Assembly: GCA_937907495.1 (NCBI GenBank) | Contig: CALESS010000313.1 | Span: 1 to 11,975 of the forward strand | Reading direction: 5' to 3' | DNA: 11,975 nt | DNA from: an uncultured Anaerolineaceae bacterium | GTDB lineage: Bacteria; Chloroflexota; Anaerolineae; Anaerolineales; Anaerolineaceae | In this document: piece by piece, positions 6,718 to 11,975 of the stretch | How the letters are laid out: each line of letters starts with the position of its first letter | Numbering within the stretch: the first letter of the stretch is position 1 | The notes under the pieces: generated by a model | Database searches by the model: none | What the model saw: the letters and a program-made list of their open reading frames with translations, nothing else | Told to the model about the DNA's origin: nothing | Position numbers and translations under genes: made by a program

Positions 6718-7200
6718 TTACGCTCCTCCAACCGGTTGAGTGATTTGATCCAACAGTTCCAGCACTTCCGAATTTTCCGGAATATCCGCCATCGAATGTC
6801 CATAGTGGACAAACCGCACCCTGCCATCCCGGTCCACAATCACCTGGGCGGGCATACGCCCGAGCTTAAACAGGTTGACTTCCTGCCCGTAGAGCTTCAG
6901 AACGCTGGCTTTAGGGTCGGGCAGGCCAATGAAGGGCAGGGAATTGTTCTGCCAGTAGGTGGCAAAAGAATTCTCATCTTCGGGGCCAACAACCACGATG
7001 CGGGTGTTGCGTTTTTCAAATTCTGCATAGTCCTGGCGCAACTGCGCCATGTGCTTTTGGCAAAACGGTCACATAAACCCGCGGTTGAAGACGAGTAAAA
7101 CATTGGCCTGGCCTTTGAAATCGGACAGGTGAACGGTTTTCCCCTGGAAATCTTGCAGGGTGAAATCTGGAGCCGGGGTGTTCAGGCTGACTTTGGGCAT
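6718..7200 (-). CDS. Redoxin (AhpC/TSA, thioredoxin-like fold), probable selenoprotein with UPFC active site
   Basis: Translation from the ATG at 7200 gives MPKVSLNTPAPDFTLQDFQG, the classic N-terminus of the AhpC/TSA redoxin family. It is followed by LSDFKG and VLLVFNRGFM, then a TGA at 7071-7069, then PFCQKHMAQLRQDY and a normal C-terminus with GPED, LPFIGLPDP, MPAQVIVDRDG and VRFVHYGHSM. The family has a Cys at the TGA position (CPFC), so the codon most likely encodes selenocysteine 44 with Cys47 as resolving residue. Total length would be 160 residues, normal for the family. The expected role is thiol- or selenol-dependent peroxide or disulfide reduction in the cytosol. Nothing else in the frame is damaged, which argues against a decayed gene. 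Calling the ORF from Met51 (7050) would remove the active site. It is the first gene of the operon with DUF4345, DegV and DUF1295. The alternative is a nonsense mutation or a sequencing error. Confidence 0.82.
7034..7049 (-). promoter_or_regulatory. Candidate bacterial SECIS hairpin
   Basis: In the redoxin mRNA, UGGCGC (7049-7044) pairs with GCGCCA (7039-7034) around the tetraloop AGUU. The first stem base is 19 nt after the UGA. Bacterial SECIS elements lie inside the coding region just downstream of the UGA and need a guanine near the start of a small apical loop; here it is the second loop base. The stem is short and no lower stem is obvious, so this is suggestive only. Confidence 0.5.
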
Positions 7201-7274
7201 GGGTTTTTCCCTTTCAAATTACCTTCATTGTATTGATCTTTGGCCTCCAACATACTGGCCAACGGCTTGCCCAA

Positions 7275-8243
7275 TTAGGGCGTTATTTGCTTCAGAAATT
7301 TCCCTACCGCCTCCATAAACGCCTGGGGCTGTTCCTCGTGCGGCACATGCCCGGCGGCGGGAATGACGGTCAGGCTGGCGTTGGGCAGCTCCCCCGCCAG
7401 GCGGATGCTGTTTTCGGTGGGGATGATGCGGTCGTCATCGCCGGTAATGACCAGCACAGGCAGGCTGAATTGCTGGAGTTTCTCATCCAGGTTCAAGTCC
7501 TGGCTGGCCAGGGTGAATTCCCACAGCGCCCGGTCCCAGTTATGGGCTTGCAGCGGCTTTTTATAGAGCGCCAGGGTTTCCGGCGGGATGCGCGCCGGGT
7601 CATGCCAGGCGGTGAGAATTAACTCCACCCCGCTGGATTGAATGCGGCGCACCAGCAGCGGCCCCAGCCGCCGGGCCTGCGGGGTGCGGAGCAACGGCTG
7701 CAGCCAGCGAGGGGAACCCCCTCCGCCGTACACGGCCGGGTCCACCAGGATGAGCGCAGAAATCCGCTGCGGGTAGGCCAGGGCAGCCTGCATGGCTACC
7801 GCTCCGCCCGCGGAGTTCCCGACCAGGATGGCTTTTTCCACCCCAAAATGATCCAGCAGGCCGAGCAATAAATCCACCTGGGCCTGGGGGCTGTACGGGT
7901 TTTGTCCCTCCCAGCTCATGGGGCGCTCGGTCAGGCCAAAGGCGGGGCGGTCATAAGCGATCACCCTGCCCGCCTGGCTGAAATCCTCCAGAACCGGGTT
8001 CCAGGAGTACAGGCTGGCGCCGAAGCCGTGCAGCAGCACAAAGACCGGTTCGCCCTGGCCGCGGGTTTTGACATGCACTTCCAGGCCGTTGATTTGGATG
8101 AATTGACTGTCCGGGTCGGCCAGTTCCTGGATGGGCCGGGTATCTTCCAGGGCCGGAACCGGGATGAGAAAGGGCACGATCAAAGCCAACAGCAGCAGCA
8201 CCCCCAGGAAAATCAAAACCCCGCGCCCTATTCGTTTTGCCAT
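7275..8243 (-). CDS. Membrane-anchored alpha/beta hydrolase
   Basis: One N-terminal hydrophobic segment (residues 8-30, after basic MAKRIGR) acts as an anchor or uncleaved signal, so the 290-residue hydrolase domain should face outside. The fold shows LLHGFGAS (70-77, oxyanion-hole loop), YDRPAFGLTERP (97-108), the nucleophile elbow VGNSAGG with Ser144, VITGDDDRIIP with Asp271 as the likely acid, and AGHVPHEE with His299. The triad is complete, so an active esterase, lipase or related hydrolase is expected; the substrate cannot be read from the sequence. The start at 8243 is preferred over an in-frame ATG seven codons upstream because AAGGAG lies seven bases before it. A candidate promoter is at 8370-8398. 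It lies 74 bases upstream of the redoxin operon and may be cotranscribed with it. Confidence 0.9.
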   Translation of the reverse strand: MAKRIGRGVLIFLGVLLLLALIVPFLIPVPALEDTRPIQELADPDSQFIQINGLEVHVKTRGQGEPVFVLLHGFGASLYSWNPVLEDFSQAGRVIAYDRPAFGLTERPMSWEGQNPYSPQAQVDLLLGLLDHFGVEKAILVGNSAGGAVAMQAALAYPQRISALILVDPAVYGGGGSPRWLQPLLRTPQARRLGPLLVRRIQSSGVELILTAWHDPARIPPETLALYKKPLQAHNWDRALWEFTLASQDLNLDEKLQQFSLPVLVITGDDDRIIPTENSIRLAGELPNASLTVIPAAGHVPHEEQPQAFMEAVGKFLKQITP

Positions 8244-8369
8244 TCCCAACTCCTTGCCCTGCAAAATACATACGCTGTGCGCCGGTAATTCTTTTTCAAC
8301 CCGCGGCGAAAGCCCCGGATTCGAAATACATCTTTCAGCGAACCATCACTGTTAAAGGTTTCTATATTG

Positions 8370-8398
8370 ATCATATCACTGATGAAGGGACGTTACAA
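8370..8398 (-). promoter_or_regulatory. Sigma70-type promoter candidate for the hydrolase
   Basis: On the minus strand TTGTAA (8398-8393) and TATGAT (8375-8370) are separated by exactly 17 bases, with AT-rich sequence downstream. Transcription would start near 8363 and leave a leader of about 120 nt before the ATG at 8243. Confidence 0.45.
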
Positions 8399-8413
8399 AG
8401 CGCAAGCTTATAC

Positions 8414-8447
8414 AAAAAAAGGCGCTTGTAGAACCGTTTTGTTCGCC
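8414..8447 (-). terminator. Possible weak terminator after the kinase-WD40 gene
   Basis: On the minus strand an imperfect hairpin (GGCGAAC ... GTTC ... GCC, 8447-8421) with an internal bulge runs into seven T (8420-8414). The stem is poor, so the T run carries most of the case. It sits between the kinase stop (8483) and the hydrolase promoter candidate. Confidence 0.35.
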
Positions 8448-8482
8448 TGGCCCACCGGCCGGGCAGGTTGTTCGGAAAGGGA

Positions 8483-10417
8483 TTAGTCCCTGGTCCCCCA
8501 CAGGCGGATGGTACCATCGGTGGAACCGCTGGCCAGCAGGCAGCCATCGGCGGAGAAAGATACGCAAGTCACTGCGGATTTATGCCCCGGGAGACCCCTG
8601 TATTTGCGGCCTGTCGCCGGATTGCAGAGGTTAACCTCATGGTCCGTGTTGCCGCTTGCCAGCAGGCTGCCATCCGGTGAAAATGCCAGGCTGGAAACAT
8701 CCCCGCGCCCATTCTCAATCACCCGCAGCCATTTGAAGGTCACCAGATCCCAGATCAGGATCTTGCCGCTGTATCCCACCGCCAGGCAGGCGCCATCCGG
8801 AGAAAACCGCAGCGCGGTGAGGTGCCGGGTGCCCTCGCCGGGAATGGAGCGGAAGGGCTTCCAATCCTCAACGGCGAAAATCTGCACTTCCGTTCCACCC
8901 CCGCCTGCCGCCAGCCAGCGGCCATCCGGGGAAAAGGTGATCTTCCGCCCGGGTTGAAGGGGCGGCTGAAGTTCGAGGGTTTTCAACAATACCCCCGCCA
9001 CCAGGGTATCATAAATCCGCAGCCGGCCATCGGCATCGGCACAGGCCAGCAGGGAATGAGCGGGGGAGAAATCCAGGTCCAGGCAGGTGCTTGCCCGCCC
9101 GCTGATCGCCCGGGGATCGCGGCCCGGCTGATCCAAATTCCAGAGCAGAATGCTGCCATCCTCTGCGCAGACAGCCAGGCTGCGGCCAACCCTGGAGAAG
9201 GCCAGGCCGCCAATCGGGTTGGAAAATCCTGCCAGGGTTTGATCGCTTTCGTGAGGTTCAAAGGACCACAGCCGAAGGATCGTTGCCCCGGCAGCCGCGC
9301 TTGCCAGCGTTCGTCCGCTGGCTGCGAATGCCAGGTGCCGGATCGCCCCATCCGGGTTTGGAATCTCTTTCAGCCGGCTGATCATTTGCGGATTAAACTC
9401 CCCCCGGGTGAGAGGTTCTCCCGCCCGGGCGGCACTCGCCGGGTTGCCCGGGCCGCCGGCGGGTTGGCGCGTTACCGGCGCGGAGATGGATTCCCGGATG
9501 GCGGAGCCGGGAGCCGCGGTCACCCGGTAGGCGATGGACTGCGGAGCGGGCGTGGACCATTCGGACAGGTCGGACTGGATTTCCCCCGCCGAGGACGGCC
9601 GCCGGGATTGCTCCAATTCCATACAATGCAGGATCAGTTTTTCCATCCGCTCGGAAATCAACGGGTTTAAGGAACGGGGGGTGATGAGCAATGTGCCCGC
9701 CTGGCGAACCACGGATTCGGGCGGCAGGAGACCCGTCAGCAGGTGATAGAGGGTAGCCCCCAGGGCGTAGAGATCCGAGCGCGCATCGGTTGCGTTGAGG
9801 GAGGAATACTGTTCCGGCGGGGAATACCCCGGGGTAATGCCGCGTGCCCCAACGGTTGTCCCTTCCCCGCTCAGGGCAAGTGATTTGGCAATACCGAAAT
9901 CAACAATGTATAAATGCCCCTCGGCTGTCAACAGGATATTCTCCGGCTTGAGGTCTCGGTGGAAAATTTTCTGCTGATGGCAATATTCCAGTGCAGAGAG
10001 GATTTGTGGCAGCCAGGCCAGGAGCTGGCTTTCTGCGAGCGGTGAGTGGGCGGATAAAACCTCCAACAGGTCGCGGCCAATAATCAGGGTCATAACAATA
10101 TAGCCGCGATCCTCGTACACAAAATAATCATCCACCTCGGGCAGGTTGGGGTGATGTAATTTGCATAAAATCTGGGCTTCACGCTTGAATTGTTTTAGCG
10201 CCTCTTGCCGGGTGAGGCCGGCAGACGGACGCTGGCGGGTACCCTCCACCTCCGCCGGAGCGGGGTCAGCGGGCAGGTGATCCATCCGCAGTTCTTTGAT
10301 GGCAACCTGCCGGTCTTTGAGCGAATCCTTGGCGCGAAAAATGGCTGCCATACCCCCGCTGGCCATGGGAGCTTCAATTGTGTAGCGATCGTGGAGTTCG
10401 TCACCTACGCGTATCAT
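8483..10417 (-). CDS. Soluble Ser/Thr protein kinase fused to a seven-blade WD40 propeller
   Basis: Residues 12-285 are a Hanks-type kinase: Gly loop MASGGMAAIF (18-27), VAIK with Lys41, helix-C Glu80, catalytic loop FHRDLKPEN (152-160; Asp155, Lys157, Asn160), DFG at 173-175, and SPPEQY in place of APE (199-204). All catalytic residues are present. A Pro/Ala/Arg-rich linker (about 288-345) joins a C-terminal propeller of seven WD40 units. The units start near 358, 401, 443, 489, 531, 572 and 614, with FSPDGxxLA and I-x-[IL]-W signatures in most of them. No transmembrane helix is present, unlike the PknB type, so it is cytosolic and may be steered by protein binding to the propeller. The start at 10417 is chosen for GGGAGG just upstream; an ATG 18 codons earlier lacks a good site and would overlap the leader hairpin. 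Divergent to the LiaI/LiaF-like operon. Confidence 0.93.
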   Translation of the reverse strand: MIRVGDELHDRYTIEAPMASGGMAAIFRAKDSLKDRQVAIKELRMDHLPADPAPAEVEGTRQRPSAGLTRQEALKQFKREAQILCKLHHPNLPEVDDYFVYEDRGYIVMTLIIGRDLLEVLSAHSPLAESQLLAWLPQILSALEYCHQQKIFHRDLKPENILLTAEGHLYIVDFGIAKSLALSGEGTTVGARGITPGYSPPEQYSSLNATDARSDLYALGATLYHLLTGLLPPESVVRQAGTLLITPRSLNPLISERMEKLILHCMELEQSRRPSSAGEIQSDLSEWSTPAPQSIAYRVTAAPGSAIRESISAPVTRQPAGGPGNPASAARAGEPLTRGEFNPQMISRLKEIPNPDGAIRHLAFAASGRTLASAAAGATILRLWSFEPHESDQTLAGFSNPIGGLAFSRVGRSLAVCAEDGSILLWNLDQPGRDPRAISGRASTCLDLDFSPAHSLLACADADGRLRIYDTLVAGVLLKTLELQPPLQPGRKITFSPDGRWLAAGGGGTEVQIFAVEDWKPFRSIPGEGTRHLTALRFSPDGACLAVGYSGKILIWDLVTFKWLRVIENGRGDVSSLAFSPDGSLLASGNTDHEVNLCNPATGRKYRGLPGHKSAVTCVSFSADGCLLASGSTDGTIRLWGTRD

Positions 10418-10442
10418 CCATTCCCTCCCCGGCCTCCATGTC

Positions 10443-10462
10443 CCGGTCAGCAGCCTGACCGG
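10443..10462 (-). promoter_or_regulatory. Hairpin in the kinase mRNA leader
   Basis: A perfect 8-bp inverted repeat (CCGGTCAG with CTGACCGG) closes a 4-base loop. If transcription starts from the -10 box at 10479-10474, the hairpin sits almost at the 5' end of the mRNA, upstream of the ribosome site. It may stabilise the transcript or modulate initiation. Confidence 0.45.
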
Positions 10463-10473
10463 AGGTAGCATTT

Positions 10474-10504
10474 ATTATACCCACCCGCCAGCCAATTTGT
10501 GCAA
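10474..10504 (-). promoter_or_regulatory. Promoter candidate for the kinase-WD40 gene
   Basis: On the minus strand a perfect TATAAT lies at 10479-10474. The best -35-like box is TTGCAC at 10504-10499, with a long 19-base spacer, so the -10 is convincing and the -35 is not. Confidence 0.45.
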
Positions 10505-10559
10505 CTTTACCCGAAAAGAATCGTAATTAATAATGATGAGTATTTTTTAATAATGTTTG

Positions 10560-10594
10560 TATAATATTTCATGGAGGGAATCACCTCCGGGAGG
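10560..10594 (+). promoter_or_regulatory. -10 box and short structured leader of the LiaI/LiaF-like operon
   Basis: TATAAT at 10560-10565 follows a long A/T-rich tract; no clear -35 is seen. Transcription would begin near 10572, leaving a leader of under 30 nt. That leader contains GGAGG (10573-10577), CCTCC (10584-10588) and the ribosome site GGGAGG (10589-10594). The first two can pair into a 5' hairpin and leave the ribosome site open. Confidence 0.5.
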
Positions 10595-10599
10595 AAAAA

Positions 10600-11103
10600 A
10601 TGAAAGAAAATCAAAGAAACACGCTGGCAATTGGGGTTTTGCTGATCCTGTTGGGGGGCTTTTTCCTGGCGCAGATCCTTTGGCCGGGATTGACCATGCT
10701 GGTCTCGTGGCCGGTCATCATCATCGCCGTGGGGGCAGGGTTGTTCATCCTGGGCCTGGTGGTGCGTGCGCCTGGCATGTCCATTCCGGCCTTTGTGGTG
10801 GCGGGGATTGGCGGTATTCTGTATTATCAGAATCAAACCGGCGATTGGGGTTCATGGGCCTATGTTTGGGCGCTCATCCCGGGCTTTGTGGGCCTGGGCA
10901 TCCTGGTCGGCAGCCTGTTGGGTGCGAAAGAATTGAAGGCCGCAGATGGCATCCGGCAAGTGGTGATTTCGCTGGTGTTATTCCTGGTCTTCGGCTCCTT
11001 CCTGGGTGGATTCCGCGGGCTGGGCGCCTACTGGCCGCTGTTGCTGATTGGAGCTGGGGTGGTGCTGCTGATTCTGTACTTCATCCCAAAACGAAATTCC
11101 TAA
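10600..11103 (+). CDS. LiaI/LiaF-TM-like polytopic membrane protein
   Basis: The 167-residue protein is hydrophobic, with about six helices (9-28, 35-56, 60-77, 88-108, 118-136, 142-161) and short Gly-rich turns. The pattern of NTLAIGVLLILLGGFFL, then WPVIIIAVGAGLFILG, and again YWPLLLIGAGVVLLI resembles the LiaI-LiaF transmembrane domain (DUF5668) in duplicate. In Firmicutes such proteins take part in sensing envelope damage; no sensor kinase or response regulator is present here, so the role is inferred by family only. GGGAGG is five bases before the ATG. The next gene follows 30 bases after its stop and shares the same membrane module, so they form an operon. Confidence 0.78.
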   Translation: MKENQRNTLAIGVLLILLGGFFLAQILWPGLTMLVSWPVIIIAVGAGLFILGLVVRAPGMSIPAFVVAGIGGILYYQNQTGDWGSWAYVWALIPGFVGLGILVGSLLGAKELKAADGIRQVVISLVLFLVFGSFLGGFRGLGAYWPLLLIGAGVVLLILYFIPKRNS

Positions 11104-11133
11104 GTTCTGTGTAACGCTTGAGGAGAAAACCTG

Positions 11134-11934
11134 ATGCGAAAAAGTAACCTGTTCTGGGGGATGATCTTAGTCCTGGGCGGGGTGGTTTTATTGCTCAATA
11201 CCACCGGCATCCTGCGCGTTTCCGTGTGGAGTGTTATTTTCCCGCTCTTCCTGGTAGTGCTGGGATTGTGGTTTGTGGTGGGGCCGCTCCTATTCAAAAA
11301 TGAAACCCTGGAAACTCAAACCATCCACATCCCGTTGGAAGGCGCGCTGCGCGCCCGCCTGAAATTGGAGCATGGCGCTGGGCGCATCCAATTGGATGCG
11401 TTGCAGCAGGAAACCACCAACCTGTTGGAAGGGACCTTCATGGGCGCGGTGGAGCAGAAAGTGCTGCGAACAGAGGGACAAATCAAAGCCAGGCTCAAGG
11501 TGGATGTAGCCAGTTTCTTTGGTGTGCCGACCGTAAACTTCGGTGGGATGGACTGGGATATCCACCTCAGCCGCGCCATCCCCATTGAATTGAAACTCTC
11601 CAGCGGCGCCAGCGAGAGCATCCTCGATCTGCGGGAGCTTCAAATCACCGAATTGGAGTTGAATACCGGCGCCAGCCGTACGGAAGTAACCCTGCCCGCC
11701 GCGGCTGGCTTCACCAAAGTGGATGTGGAAGCCGGTGCAGCCGAAGTGGTGTTGCGTGTGCCAGATGGCGTCGCCGCCAGCATCAAGATGGATATCGGCT
11801 TGAGCGGCAAGACCATCAACCTGGATCGCTTTCCGCAGACAGGTGCGGGTTACAAATCAGCGGATTATGCCACCGCCGCCAACAGGGTGCTGATTACCGT
11901 GGAAGCCGGCATCGGCTCGATCTCCATCCTTTAG
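11134..11934 (+). CDS. LiaF-like protein with N-terminal membrane module and toast-rack beta domain
   Basis: Two helices (about 7-23 and 32-50) with the motif LFWGMILVLGGVVLLL and PLFLVVLGLWFV form the LiaF transmembrane module. The remaining 210 residues are repeating beta strands typical of the 'toast-rack'/LiaF C-terminal fold: LKLEHGAGRIQLDAL (76-90), IELKLSSGASESILDL (151-166), LELNTGASRTEVTLP (174-188), VDVEAGAAEVVLRVP (196-210) and VLITVEAGIGSISI (252-265). Each has the alternating G-A/S-[SAG] turn. Such proteins act at the cell envelope, LiaF as a negative regulator of a stress sensor. The start at 11134 has AGGAG at 11121-11125. The stop is TAG and the gene is complete within the window. 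Confidence 0.85.
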   Translation: MRKSNLFWGMILVLGGVVLLLNTTGILRVSVWSVIFPLFLVVLGLWFVVGPLLFKNETLETQTIHIPLEGALRARLKLEHGAGRIQLDALQQETTNLLEGTFMGAVEQKVLRTEGQIKARLKVDVASFFGVPTVNFGGMDWDIHLSRAIPIELKLSSGASESILDLRELQITELELNTGASRTEVTLPAAAGFTKVDVEAGAAEVVLRVPDGVAASIKMDIGLSGKTINLDRFPQTGAGYKSADYATAANRVLITVEAGIGSISIL

Positions 11935-11975
11935 CCGGCCCGGTCTGTTTCCCTTGAATGTGACTCTCTTTTTGA

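Noticed and set aside
6718..7050. A 110-residue redoxin starting at the ATG at 7050
   Set aside because: It lacks the N-terminal half-domain and the active site, has no ribosome site, and clear family sequence continues upstream across the TGA.
7069..7071. TGA reassignment to Trp or Gly in the whole genome
   Set aside because: TGA terminates DUF4345 and the Asp-box lipoprotein in this window, and all other genes lack internal TGA. The position matches a catalytic Cys, not Trp or Gly.
7240..7262. TTGGCC/GGCCAA inverted repeat between hydrolase and redoxin as a terminator
   Set aside because: Short stem with an 11-base loop and no T run on the minus strand. It does not convincingly separate the two genes.
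8822..9670. Plus-strand ORF of 282 codons
   Set aside because: It is antisense to the WD40 part of the kinase gene, whose domain signatures are unmistakable.
10557..11114. Plus-strand ORF of 185 codons overlapping the LiaI-like gene
   Set aside because: It starts before the likely transcription start and has no family pattern. The overlapping frame from 10600 has six clean helices and a strong ribosome site.

Overview
The window looks like a chromosomal segment of a GC-rich bacterium, most likely a member of the Chloroflexota (Anaerolineae-like). This is inferred from gene content: a soluble Ser/Thr kinase fused to WD40 repeats, LiaI/LiaF 'toast-rack' membrane proteins, a DUF4345/DegV/DUF1295 cluster, and Asp-box and Kelch propeller proteins. 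There is no rRNA or marker gene to confirm it. No tRNA, rRNA, CRISPR array, transposase or integrase was found.

Layout. (1) 1-702 is the 3' part of a membrane-anchored protein, closed by a strong terminator at 723-757. (2) About 765-4436 is a visibly AT-richer plus-strand cassette of three genes. They encode a Tat-signal GH25-like TIM-barrel protein, a six-blade Kelch propeller without a signal peptide, and a lipoprotein with seven Asp-box (BNR/Ycf48-like) repeats. (3) 4437-4711 is a scar. The 3' end of a redoxin gene (minus strand) is joined head-to-head to a second copy of the 3' end of the first gene (plus strand), followed by a bidirectional terminator. (4) 8243-4730 is a minus-strand run: alpha/beta hydrolase, redoxin, DUF4345 membrane protein, DegV protein and DUF1295 membrane protein. 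The last four are separated by 1, 1 and 12 bases and almost certainly form an operon. (5) A kinase-WD40 gene (minus strand, 10417-8483) is divergent from a two-gene LiaI/LiaF-like operon (plus strand, 10600-11934).

The most important observation is in the redoxin gene. Its reading frame (7200-6718) is broken only by one in-frame TGA at 7071-7069. That TGA sits exactly at the first cysteine position of the redox motif (x-P-F-C), and homology-like sequence continues on both sides. A 6-bp hairpin with a G in its loop lies 19 nt downstream, at the place expected of a bacterial SECIS element. The best reading is a selenocysteine-containing UPFC peroxiredoxin/thioredoxin-like protein that a standard gene caller would truncate to a start at 7050.

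The second theme is rearrangement. Two truncated paralogues of genes in this same window (the redoxin and the first membrane protein) meet at 4560-4562, at the edge of the AT-rich cassette. This suggests a duplicated locus was deleted or overwritten when the cassette arrived.
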